DNA from: an uncultured Lachnospiraceae bacterium
GTDB taxonomy: Bacteria > Bacillota > Clostridia > Lachnospirales > Lachnospiraceae
DNA: 42,885 nt
Reading direction: 5' to 3'
Assembly (NCBI GenBank): GCA_947168905.1
Contig: CAMVNR010000009.1
Coordinates: 1-42,885 of the forward strand
In this document: positions 1-7,472 of the stretch, one piece after another
How the letters are laid out: each line of letters begins with the position of its first letter
Position numbering within the stretch: the stretch's first letter is position 1
Translations under genes and position numbers: made by a program
The notes under the pieces: generated by a model
Seen by the model: the letters and a program-made list of their open reading frames with translations, nothing else
Told to the model about the DNA's origin: nothing
Databases searched by the model: none

Positions 1-71
1 AATGTCTCTGGGTGGTGTCTGCCCGCTAAAATCCTACAGTAAGTTTACGCGATCCCTTTCCGACAAAAGAC

Positions 72-100
72 TGTACTTTTCACGATGATTCTGCTATAAT
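72..100 (+). promoter_or_regulatory. probable promoter of the first aldo/keto reductase gene
   Basis: An extended -10 box (TG-C-TATAAT, 92-100) follows a weak -35 (TGTACT, 72-77) with a 17-base spacer. A second TATAAT lies at 105-110 and a third at 140-145, so the exact start site is uncertain. Nothing else recognisable is seen in 1-176; the left edge may hold the end of an upstream transcription unit. Confidence 0.5.
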
Positions 101-176
101 TTATTATAATCATTTCACAGGCCGTCCGGCATTTTTTGCCTGTACGGGTATAATTATAAAGAGAGGGATAAACAAC

Positions 177-1298
177 ATGGCAGAAAAGTATCTGGGAGAA
201 GACATCAAGAAGCTCGGTTTCGGACTCATGCGGCTTCCGAAAATCGGCGAGGATGAAGACATTGAACAGACCTGTAAAATGGTCGACACCTTTATGAAGC
301 GGGGATTTACCTATTTTGACACCGCCTATGTTTATGACGGCGGAAAGTCCGAAGATGCCTTAAGGCAGTGCGTCGTCGAGCGCTATCCGAGAGATTCGTT
401 TGTGTGCGCCTCAAAGCTTCCTCTGTGGAACGCAGAAAAATACGAGGATCTCGCGCCGCTTGCTGAGGAGTCCCTTTCGCGCGCAGGGCTCGAGTATTTC
501 GATTTCTACCTGCTGCACGCGCTGAATGCGGATTCCGCGAAGAAGGCGGAGGAGCTGAACGCCTGGGAATTCATGAAAGAGTGGAAGGCCTCCGGCAAGG
601 CAAAGCACATCGGCTTCTCCTTCCATGATTCGGCGGAAGCGCTGGAGGATATCCTGAAAAAGCATCCGGAAGCGGAATTTGTACAGCTGCAGATCAATTA
701 CAAGGACTGGGAAGACGAAGGCGTACAGAGCCGCAAATGCTATGAAGTGGCCAGAAAATACAATAAGCCGATCGTCGTCATGGAGCCCGTGAAGGGCGGC
801 TCTCTGACCACCATGACGCAGGAAGTACAGGACCTTTTCAAGGCTGTTCATCCGGAGCTTTCGATCGCGAGCTGGGCTATCCGTTTCGTGGCAAGCCTTC
901 CGGGCATCATTACAGTGCTTTCCGGCATGTCCAATGAAGAGCAGATGAACGACAACACAGGCTACATGGAGCACTTCGAGCCGCTCACAGAAGAGGAGCA
1001 GGCAACCATCCAAAAGGCCGTTGAAATCATCAATGCAGTTCCGACGATTCCCTGCACCGCATGCAAGTACTGTGTGGACGGCTGTCCGATGCAGATCAAT
1101 ATTCCGGGCGTCTTCGCAGCGATGAACTTCCTGAAGGTTTACGGCAATAAGGACGGCGCAAAGGGCCGCTACGACCGCGCAGTGAAGGACGGCGGAAAGG
1201 CCGGCGACTGCATCCACTGCGGCCAGTGCGAGGAACACTGCCCGCAGCATATCTCCATCATCGAGACGCTGGAGGAAGCCTCCGCGCTTTTTGACTGA
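177..1298 (+). CDS. aldo/keto reductase with C-terminal 2x[4Fe-4S] ferredoxin domain
   Basis: This 373-residue protein has an N-terminal aldo/keto reductase barrel (about 1-280) and a C-terminal ferredoxin-like domain with two cysteine clusters, CTACKYCVDGCP and CIHCGQCEEHCP, each able to bind a [4Fe-4S] cluster. Barrel landmarks include FDTAYVYDGGKSE (catalytic Asp and Tyr), the ASKL lysine and the FYLLHAL histidine. It belongs to the cytoplasmic 'oxidoreductase of the aldo/keto reductase family with ferredoxin domain' group common in anaerobes; the physiological substrate is unknown, and the clusters suggest electron exchange with ferredoxin rather than NADPH-only chemistry. The ATG at 177 follows a GAGAGGG ribosome site and the gene has its own promoter. 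It is monocistronic, ending before a strong hairpin. Confidence 0.93.
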   Translation: MAEKYLGEDIKKLGFGLMRLPKIGEDEDIEQTCKMVDTFMKRGFTYFDTAYVYDGGKSEDALRQCVVERYPRDSFVCASKLPLWNAEKYEDLAPLAEESLSRAGLEYFDFYLLHALNADSAKKAEELNAWEFMKEWKASGKAKHIGFSFHDSAEALEDILKKHPEAEFVQLQINYKDWEDEGVQSRKCYEVARKYNKPIVVMEPVKGGSLTTMTQEVQDLFKAVHPELSIASWAIRFVASLPGIITVLSGMSNEEQMNDNTGYMEHFEPLTEEEQATIQKAVEIINAVPTIPCTACKYCVDGCPMQINIPGVFAAMNFLKVYGNKDGAKGRYDRAVKDGGKAGDCIHCGQCEEHCPQHISIIETLEEASALFD

Positions 1299-1310
1299 AT
1301 CACTTAAAAT

Positions 1311-1352
1311 GGAGCCCGCCTTATGGTCCGAAACGACCGTAAGGCGGGCTCC
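1311..1352. terminator. bidirectional terminator hairpin between the converging aldo/keto reductase and rluA-family genes
   Basis: A near-perfect inverted repeat (GGAGCCCGCCTTA at 1311-1323 against TAAGGCGGGCTCC at 1340-1352) has a 16-base interior. The T-run is poor on the plus strand and slightly better on the minus strand (ATTTTAA). It sits between convergent genes, which fits a shared terminator. Confidence 0.65.
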
Positions 1353-1533
1353 TTATGAATCTGCGGAATCTTCTTGTCAAGCACGAAGAAAATACAGACG
1401 ATCAGGACGATCAGGGCAAACAGCGCGTAGCTTCCGTGACACGATCGCAAGCGGCGCCTTTTCGAAAACACGCTGGGCCTGAAAAAGCGTCCGAAAAAGA
1501 CGCATGATTCCTGGACCTGAAGAGCCTCCCCTG

Positions 1534-2508
1534 TCAGGATAAAAGCCGCTTCATATCCTCCGGAAGCGGGGCAGTAAGGCAGATTCTTTCCTGTGTAAAG
1601 GGATGCACCAGCGTCATTTCTCCCGCATGCAGCGCTGCGCGTCCGATCTTCTCTTCCGGGCCGCCGTAGCGCCGGTCTCCAAGAAGCGGATGACCGGTTT
1701 CAGCCATGTGAAAACGGATCTGGTGCATCCTTCCGGTTCCGATCCTTACCCTGAGGACGGAAAAGTCCTCCCGCCCGGAAAGAACCGTATAGACGGTTTC
1801 GGCCGCCTTTTCACGGCTTTCTTCCCCGCTTTTCTCTCCGAAAGCCTCTTCTGTTTCGTTTCTTCCGAATTTTCCTTCACGGCTATCCTCTATGGAATTT
1901 CCCGCCCGCACACAAAGGATCCCTTCCCTGTCCCGCGAAAAAACCATTGGAATCGTTATTCTGCCTTCCTTTTCTTCAAAAACGCCCGACGCGAAGGCCG
2001 TATAGGTCTTCTGTACGCTGTCGCTTTTTTCGAGGACTGCTGCTGCCACCGCATTTTTTGCCGAGAGGACGATCCCTGAGGTTTCCTTGTCGAGCCGGCC
2101 GATCAGGTGAATCCGCGCCGCCGGATCCTGTCTGTCAAAATACGCCCGAAGTCCACTGGAGAGGGAGTCGACGAGATGTCCTTTTGACGGATGGCAGACC
2201 AGGCCTGCGGGCTTGTCTACAGCGATCAGGTCCTCGTCTTCGTAAAGAATCGTGAGCGGCATTTCATTCGGGATCAGGTGGTTTTCTTTTCTTTCCGAAT
2301 CCGCGAGAAGCACCGACAGGCGGTCTCCTTCATGAAGAAGGGCGCGCACGGTCACCCGCTGCCCGTTCAGCAGCAGGCCGTCCGGGTCAAATTTGACAGA
2401 GCTGACCTTTGCCGAAGAAAAGGCCAGCTCGTTTTTAAGATATTTCAGCAGGGTCCGTCCGTCCCAGGACGGCGGGATAAGAATCTCCAGACTTCTTTTG
2501 GTCCGCAT
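1534..2508 (-). CDS. RluA-family 23S rRNA/tRNA pseudouridine synthase
   Basis: A 324-residue cytoplasmic enzyme that isomerises uridine to pseudouridine in rRNA or tRNA. An S4-like RNA-binding region (about 5-70) precedes the catalytic domain. The hallmark motif HLIGRLDKETSG holds the catalytic Asp at about residue 140, and the GRMHQIRFHM and GDRRYGG motifs are intact. Residues about 206-236 form an acidic, low-complexity insertion (Glu/Ser/Arg-rich) that is not typical and probably loops out. The ATG follows the larB stop directly (TAAATG), so it is translationally coupled as last gene of the DUF3842-larE-larB operon. Which uridine it modifies (RluD-type or other) cannot be told from sequence alone. 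Confidence 0.93.
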   Translation of the reverse strand: MRTKRSLEILIPPSWDGRTLLKYLKNELAFSSAKVSSVKFDPDGLLLNGQRVTVRALLHEGDRLSVLLADSERKENHLIPNEMPLTILYEDEDLIAVDKPAGLVCHPSKGHLVDSLSSGLRAYFDRQDPAARIHLIGRLDKETSGIVLSAKNAVAAAVLEKSDSVQKTYTAFASGVFEEKEGRITIPMVFSRDREGILCVRAGNSIEDSREGKFGRNETEEAFGEKSGEESREKAAETVYTVLSGREDFSVLRVRIGTGRMHQIRFHMAETGHPLLGDRRYGGPEEKIGRAALHAGEMTLVHPFTQERICLTAPLPEDMKRLLS

Positions 2509-3264
2509 TTATTCCTTTGCCCCGATATGATTGATCATGCTCGCGAGATATCCCGCGCCGAAGCCGTTGTCGATGTTCACAACCGAGACCCCCGAGGCGC
2601 AGGAATTCAGCATTGAAAGGAGTGCCGAGAGCCCGTTAAACGAAGCTCCGTAGCCGACGCTTGTCGGGACCGCAATGACCGGGCAGTCCGCCAGTCCGCC
2701 GATGACCGAGGCGAGGGCGCCTTCCATGCCGGCAATCGCGATAATCACGGTTGCGGACATAATTTCGTCCAAATGCGAGAGCGTCCGGTGAAGTCCCGCC
2801 ACCCCGACATCATACAGCCGGATCACCCTGTTTCCGTGTGCCTCGGCGGTCAGCGCCGCTTCTTCCGCTACGGGAATATCCGAGGTGCCGCCGGTCGCTA
2901 CGACAACGGTTCCGATGCCGTCAGGCTCCGGAAGGCTTCCGACAATACCGATCCGGGCATCCGCACGGTAGTCGATTTCGAATTCTTTCTTCAGAATCTC
3001 TGCCGCTTCCTTCGAGAGCCGGGTAATCAGAATCGTCTTCACGCCGTTTTCAAGCATCACTTTCGTGATTCCGATCATCTGCTCCGGGGTCTTCCCCGCA
3101 CCGTAGATCACTTCCGCCGCGCCTTGCCGGACCGCCCGGTGCAGGTCGACCTTCGCGTAGCCAATGTCTTCAAAAGGTTTCTTTTTGATTACAAGAAGCG
3201 CATCGTCAACTGAAATGTTTCCTTTTTCCAGTTCCTCCAGCGTTCTCCTGATATCGTTATTCAC
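2509..3264 (-). CDS. larB: nickel-pincer cofactor biosynthesis protein LarB
   Basis: LarB is the PurE-like carboxylase/hydrolase that converts nicotinic acid adenine dinucleotide to pyridinium-3,5-dicarboxylate mononucleotide, the first step in making the nickel-pincer nucleotide of lactate racemase. The 251-residue protein shows the expected C-terminal AIR-carboxylase-like domain: ATGGTSDIPVAEEA, AGMEGALASVIGG and VPTSVGYGA. It starts with GTG at 3264, overlapping the larE stop by four bases (GTGA), and its own stop touches the next ATG. The coupling to larE supports the assignment. No larA is in the window, so the client enzyme must be encoded elsewhere. Confidence 0.95.
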   Translation of the reverse strand: MNNDIRRTLEELEKGNISVDDALLVIKKKPFEDIGYAKVDLHRAVRQGAAEVIYGAGKTPEQMIGITKVMLENGVKTILITRLSKEAAEILKKEFEIDYRADARIGIVGSLPEPDGIGTVVVATGGTSDIPVAEEAALTAEAHGNRVIRLYDVGVAGLHRTLSHLDEIMSATVIIAIAGMEGALASVIGGLADCPVIAVPTSVGYGASFNGLSALLSMLNSCASGVSVVNIDNGFGAGYLASMINHIGAKE

Positions 3265-4007
3265 GCTCTTACCTCCAGGTCCAGAAGGACCGCATCATAG
3301 TATTTCCGAAGCTCGGCAAGGATTTCCTCTCTCATTAAGAGAAGCTTTTCAAGCTGATCCTCCTTCATCTGGAGCTTCGCAATTCCGTTCATCTGCCGCA
3401 CCCTGAAATCCGTAAAGCCGAGGCTGAAGAGATATCCTTCCGCCTTTTCCGTCGCCGCGAGCTTTTCTGCTGTAATTTCTTCCCCTGCGGGGATTCGGGT
3501 CGCAAGACAGGCATACGCCGGCTTGTCCCAGGTGAAGAGGCCTGCCTCCTTCGACAAACTGCGGATCATGGCCTTCGTCAGACCGCACTCACGAAGCGGG
3601 GAACGAACCCTAAGCTCCTGAAGCGCCTTCATTCCCGGACGGTCGCCTGCGTCGTCACTCGCATTTGTTCCGTCAAGAATCAGTGTATATCCGTCCTTTG
3701 CCGCCGCCTCAAGAATGGTCGAAAAGATCACTTTTTTGCAATAATAGCAGCGGTTTTTCGGGTTGCTTCTGACCGTCTGGTCCGAAAGCACATCGACCTT
3801 AAGGACGGTCATCTCTGCCCCGATCTCTTCTTTCAGCCTCAGCGCGTCATCCATCTCGAACTGAGGCTGGAAAGCGGATTTCACATAATATGCCCGCACA
3901 TCGGCGCCGTATTTTTTCGCAGCATACAACAGATACGTCGAGTCCACGCCGCCGGAAAAGGCAAGCGCGCACTTCGGGTTTTCTCTGAAAAATTCCTTCA
4001 AGTCCAT
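3261..4007 (-). CDS. larE: LarE, ATP-dependent sulfur transferase for the nickel-pincer cofactor
   Basis: LarE adenylates the dicarboxylated pyridinium nucleotide and inserts sulfur into it. The 248-residue protein has the PP-loop ATP motif SGGVDS at residues 18-23 and the second conserved block KPAYACLATR. Three cysteines are notable: C87 and C90 (NRCYYCKK) and C167 (in the ACLATR block). In the Lactobacillus type, a single Cys equivalent to C167 is sacrificed; a three-cysteine arrangement is what is described for [4Fe-4S]-carrying LarE enzymes, so this one is probably cluster-dependent (inference). It lies 6 bp after DUF3842 and overlaps larB by 4 bp. Confidence 0.95.
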   Translation of the reverse strand: MDLKEFFRENPKCALAFSGGVDSTYLLYAAKKYGADVRAYYVKSAFQPQFEMDDALRLKEEIGAEMTVLKVDVLSDQTVRSNPKNRCYYCKKVIFSTILEAAAKDGYTLILDGTNASDDAGDRPGMKALQELRVRSPLRECGLTKAMIRSLSKEAGLFTWDKPAYACLATRIPAGEEITAEKLAATEKAEGYLFSLGFTDFRVRQMNGIAKLQMKEDQLEKLLLMREEILAELRKYYDAVLLDLEVRA

Positions 4008-4013
4008 CCTGTG

Positions 4014-4430
4014 TCAGCCTCCCAATACTTCTTTCAGTTTTTCCATTGCATCGCTCAGATATCCGGTCACGGTTCCGCCGCCCACGCCGGCGACAAGGGT
4101 ATCGCAGCGGTTCATCGGTATCAGAATGCGCACTGCATCAGAAGCCCCGACCGCCGCGGCCATTTTCGCCGTCACTTCGCCCATCAGCGCATCCGCGATC
4201 ACGATTCCGATCGGCCCGATAATAACATCGGCCCTGCGGCTCGAGACGACAGCCGCGTTCTCTCCGGTTGCGGCAGCCCTGGCCCCCGCTTTCAGCATGT
4301 TCTCCGTCGCGATGCTGTTGGTTCCGACCGCGAGAAGCTCCGTATCCGGAAAGCGCTCCGTGATCATTTTCACCAGCTGACGGCCGATATTTCCGCCCTG
4401 TCCGTCAATCACCAGAATCTGTTTCGCCAT
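4014..4430 (-). CDS. DUF3842 family protein, first gene of the lar operon
   Basis: A small 138-residue protein with a Rossmann-like N-terminus (ILVIDGQGGNIGRQL), then VGTNSIATENMLKAGA, ATGEN and IIGPIGIVIADALMGE, the signature of DUF3842, a family without established function in Clostridia. The glycine-rich start suggests nucleotide binding. I place the start at ATG 4430 (MAKQILV) because AAAGGA lies 8 bases upstream of it; an in-frame ATG at 4439 has the SD almost touching. It heads the operon with larE and larB, so a helper role in nickel-pincer cofactor synthesis or use is an attractive guess, not shown by the sequence. Confidence 0.85.
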   Translation of the reverse strand: MAKQILVIDGQGGNIGRQLVKMITERFPDTELLAVGTNSIATENMLKAGARAAATGENAAVVSSRRADVIIGPIGIVIADALMGEVTAKMAAAVGASDAVRILIPMNRCDTLVAGVGGGTVTGYLSDAMEKLKEVLGG

Positions 4431-4537
4431 GCTGTCCATCCTTTCATCAGGCGGTTCCCGGATTCCTCCCCGTTTGATCGTGCCGCAGCGTATTTCTAAG
4501 GAAAGGATTTTTTGAGAACACCTTCAAATTTTCTATA

Positions 4538-4566
4538 AAAATACCACGAGACCCCCTGCCTGTCAA
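4538..4566 (-). promoter_or_regulatory. sigma-A-type promoter of the DUF3842-larE-larB-rluA operon
   Basis: Read on the minus strand, a perfect -35 TTGACA (4566-4561), a 17-base spacer and -10 TATTTT (4543-4538). An imperfect hairpin (CCTGC ... GCAGG, about 4555-4580) overlaps the -35 region. Confidence 0.65.
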
Positions 4567-4602
4567 GAAAACAAGCAGGAAAAATGAGCGTTCCATACTT
4601 TC

Positions 4603-4631
4603 TTTACATTCCGGAAAAGTTATGATAGACT
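4603..4631 (+). promoter_or_regulatory. possible promoter of the GH5-ApbE gene
   Basis: TTTACA (4603-4608), a 17-base spacer and TAGACT (4626-4631) lie about 130 bases before the chosen ATG, back to back with the lar promoter. The rest of the 4431-4759 spacer shows no gene; a small alternative -35/-10 pair near 4700 (TTGGCG ... TAGTTT) is weaker. Confidence 0.4.
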
Positions 4632-4759
4632 GTAACTGTTCAAAATGTCCGGACCGCAAGTGGAGCGCCCCTGTCCCAAGAAGGATGGCTCGTGCGCTCT
4701 GTTTGGCGGATATAAAAATCTGTAATAGTTTACTCAAATTGTTCGAGGAACCTGATCGT

Positions 4760-7027
4760 ATGAAATCCCGAAGAATCCTGCTCATTGTGCTGACTGGCGG
4801 TCTTCTCGCCGCTCTTGCCGTATCCTCTGTCCTGATCCTGAAAGGACAAAAGCCGGCAGCTCTTCCGAAGACGGGTTTCTTAAGCGCAAGCGGAAAAAAC
4901 ATCATTGACCCCGAAGGACAGACCGTGGTCTTAAAGGGCGTCAATATCGGGAACTGGTTTGTCCAGGAATTCTGGATGGGACCGGTGGAGGCATCCTCCG
5001 GGACTGCCTGCCAGAAAGAGCTGGAAGAGACGCTTGAACGGCGTTTCGGAGCGGATCAGGCCGGGAAGCTTCTTGACGCCTACCTCGACCATTATTTTAC
5101 GGAAAAAGATTTCGACTTCCTCCAATCCCTCGGCTTCAACTGCCTCCGGCTGCCTCTCTGGTACGGCGTCTTTACCGATGAAAAAGGCACGTTCAAAGAC
5201 GATGCTTTCAAGCGAGTGGACTGGTTTGTCGAAGAGGCCGGAAAACGCGGCATGACGGTCATCCTCGACATGCACGGCGCCTACGGCTCGCAGAACGGAA
5301 GCGACCACTCCGGAATTGACGGCAGAGACGACAAAATGGCCGCCTCGGAATTCTTCTTCGGCCCTTCGGCCGGGGAAAACCAGGAGCGCTTTCTTGTCCT
5401 GTGGGAGGAGATCGCAAAGCATTACCGGGATCATCCCGCGGTCGCAGGCTACGATCTTCTGAACGAGCCCTTCTGCACCTACCGCTACAATTCAGTCCTT
5501 TCGGACGGCGAGCTTCATGCCCTGCTCTTTCCGGTTTACGACGCCGCTTACCAAAGGATCCGCGCCGTTGACCCAAATCACATGATCTTCATGGAAGCGG
5601 TGTGGGATGCAAAAGACCTGCCGGATCCGGGAAAGTACGGCTGGGAGAATGTCGTCTACGAATATCATAATTACGAATACAGCAATTACCAGAACGAAAA
5701 CAACGCCCAGATTAAGAGCATGAAGAAAAAAATCCGCGGAATCAAGTCCGCGAATTATCAGGTTCCTTCGCTGATGGGCGAATTTAACTATTTCAATAAC
5801 ATGGACGCCTGGAAGGAGGGTCTTAAGCTTCTGAACGAGAATGGGATCAGCTGGTGCATGTGGTCCTATAAGTGCATGACAGAGAACGACAACTGGGGCT
5901 TAATGCGCCTTTCCGTCCCGAAAGTCCATCCCGAGACAGATTCCTACGGGGAAATCCTGGAAAAATGGTCCGGGACCGATAAGGCCTCGGAAAACACTCC
6001 GCTGATCGAAGCTGTGAAAACGGCGCTGTCTGACAACCGGCCCGAAAAAAGCGCCGGCCAGGCCTCGGACACCCGGATCTTTTTCGATACCTCCGTCACA
6101 ATCACCCTCTACGGAGAGGAAGCAGAAGCCGCCCTTTCGGAATGCTTCTCGCTCTGCCGTGACATGGAGCTCGTCTATTCCGCAGAAAACCCGGGAAGCG
6201 AGCTGTACCGTATCAATCACCGCGAGGAAACGGCTTCTCTGGAAGGCAAAGACAGCGCTTCCTGCACGCTCTCCGATGCTCTTTCAGAAGCGGTCCGCCT
6301 CGGTCTTCAGGCCTGTTCGGACACAGGCGGGCTCTTTGATATTACCATGTATCCCGTCACCTCTCTCTGGGACTTTCGAAGCGGAAAGGGCTCTGTTCCG
6401 GACGAAGAGCGCCTAAAAGACGCGCTCCTTCTCGTAGATTCCGGACAGCTTGAGCTGTCGGGAAACGTCCTGACGCTTTCCGGGAGCGGGACGAAAATAG
6501 ATCTTGGCGCAGTCGCCAAGGGCTGCATTTCCAAAGCGCTGAAGGCCGCCATGAAAGACCGTCCAGGCGTGGACGGCGGCGTCATCAATCTCGGGGGCAA
6601 TATCAGCGTCTTCGGCAGCAAGCCGGACAGCAGCGACTGGCTTGTCGGCATCCAGAAGCCCTTCTCCGGACGCGGAGAACTGATCGCCGCAGTCTCCTTA
6701 AAAGACGGCTGTGTCATCAGCTCCGGCGTTTACGAGCGGAATTTCACCGAGGACGGCACGCTCTATCACCACATCCTCTCCGCAGAGACTGGAATGCCCG
6801 TATACAGCGGGCTTTCCCAGGCCACCGTGATCGGAACAGATGATGCGCTCGCGGACACGCTTTCCACCGTCTGCATGCTTCTCGGGAAAGACGCCTCCGA
6901 AAAGCTGATTTTGGAAAAAGGCTTCGCTGTCCGGGTGCTTTATACCTCGGACGACGGCACGCTGACACTCTTTGATCCCTCAGAAGGCGAAACCTCCGTA
7001 AAGGAAGGCGCCCGTCTGGATTTTTAA
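4760..7027 (+). CDS. membrane-anchored fusion: GH5 glycoside hydrolase + ApbE FAD:protein FMN transferase
   Basis: A 755-residue two-module protein. Residues 5-27 are a hydrophobic signal anchor without a lipobox Cys. Residues about 40-405 are a GH5 (clan A) domain: GVNIGNW start, acid/base E236 in LLNEPF, H303 in EYHNYEY and nucleophile E341 in LMGEFNYF, resembling exo-beta-1,3-glucanase-like GH5 members. Residues about 437-755 are a complete ApbE flavin transferase: GLFDITMYPV, IDLGAVAKG, INLGGN, ISSGVYER and the Mg-binding ADTLST (699-703). ApbE attaches FMN to Thr/Ser of target proteins outside the membrane. Both active sites look intact and the frame is continuous. The ATG at 4760 follows GAGGAA; the frame opens earlier (4622) but that segment lacks an SD. 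The next two genes are NusG-II and Gx-type membrane proteins, as in flavin electron-transfer loci. No FMN-accepting [ST]GA[ST] substrate was noticed here. Confidence 0.9.
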   Translation: MKSRRILLIVLTGGLLAALAVSSVLILKGQKPAALPKTGFLSASGKNIIDPEGQTVVLKGVNIGNWFVQEFWMGPVEASSGTACQKELEETLERRFGADQAGKLLDAYLDHYFTEKDFDFLQSLGFNCLRLPLWYGVFTDEKGTFKDDAFKRVDWFVEEAGKRGMTVILDMHGAYGSQNGSDHSGIDGRDDKMAASEFFFGPSAGENQERFLVLWEEIAKHYRDHPAVAGYDLLNEPFCTYRYNSVLSDGELHALLFPVYDAAYQRIRAVDPNHMIFMEAVWDAKDLPDPGKYGWENVVYEYHNYEYSNYQNENNAQIKSMKKKIRGIKSANYQVPSLMGEFNYFNNMDAWKEGLKLLNENGISWCMWSYKCMTENDNWGLMRLSVPKVHPETDSYGEILEKWSGTDKASENTPLIEAVKTALSDNRPEKSAGQASDTRIFFDTSVTITLYGEEAEAALSECFSLCRDMELVYSAENPGSELYRINHREETASLEGKDSASCTLSDALSEAVRLGLQACSDTGGLFDITMYPVTSLWDFRSGKGSVPDEERLKDALLLVDSGQLELSGNVLTLSGSGTKIDLGAVAKGCISKALKAAMKDRPGVDGGVINLGGNISVFGSKPDSSDWLVGIQKPFSGRGELIAAVSLKDGCVISSGVYERNFTEDGTLYHHILSAETGMPVYSGLSQATVIGTDDALADTLSTVCMLLGKDASEKLILEKGFAVRVLYTSDDGTLTLFDPSEGETSVKEGARLDF

Positions 7028-7040
7028 GCAGGAACTACGG

Positions 7041-7469
7041 ATGAAACCAGAAAACGCAGCAAAAAAAAATTCCCTGAATGAAGAGAAAAAGCCCCGCAGA
7101 ATCCGCAGGGCGGATCTTGTGCTGCTCGCAGGTATCGCCTTCTTCGCGGTCCTGCTCTTTTTCTTCTTCCTCTGGAAGGACCATTCCATCACCTCCCCCG
7201 TCCTGGAGATTTCCTCCGGCGGAAAAATCCTCGGACAGTACCCTCTGTCAGAAAACCGGGAGATCCGGATCGGAGAGGACAAGAACTATAATGTCTGCCG
7301 GATTGAAGACGGAAAGGTGCGGATTACGGAAGCCGACTGTCCGGATCATTCCTGCATCAGGAGCCTCCCGATCGACGGACGCGGCGGAACCATTATCTGT
7401 CTGCCGCACAGGCTCGTTATCAGAATTACCGGCGGGACGGGAAATATCCCGGACGCCGTGGCGGAGTAA
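7041..7469 (+). CDS. NusG domain II-containing membrane protein (EetA-like)
   Basis: A 142-residue protein with a charged cytoplasmic N-terminus, one transmembrane helix (about 28-46) and an extracytoplasmic NusG-II-like beta domain carrying the family pattern EADCPDHSC...IICLPHRLVI with three cysteines. Such proteins occur beside ApbE and Gx-type proteins in Clostridia; from memory, EetA of the Listeria extracellular electron transfer locus belongs to this family, though its biochemical role is not settled. It starts 13 bp after the GH5-ApbE stop and ends 3 bp before the next gene, so the three are co-transcribed and probably act together on an extracytoplasmic flavin or quinone pathway. Confidence 0.85.
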   Translation: MKPENAAKKNSLNEEKKPRRIRRADLVLLAGIAFFAVLLFFFFLWKDHSITSPVLEISSGGKILGQYPLSENREIRIGEDKNYNVCRIEDGKVRITEADCPDHSCIRSLPIDGRGGTIICLPHRLVIRITGGTGNIPDAVAE

Positions 7470-7472
7470 GCG

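Noticed and set aside
411-1250. 279-codon minus-strand frame opposite the Fe-S aldo/keto reductase
   Set aside because: Shadow of a strongly supported gene; its sequence shows no family pattern and has no ribosome site.
4622-4759. 46-codon N-terminal extension of the GH5-ApbE protein with several Cys
   Set aside because: No SD at 4622, the ATG lies within the predicted promoter, and the signal anchor begins at 4760 behind GAGGAA.
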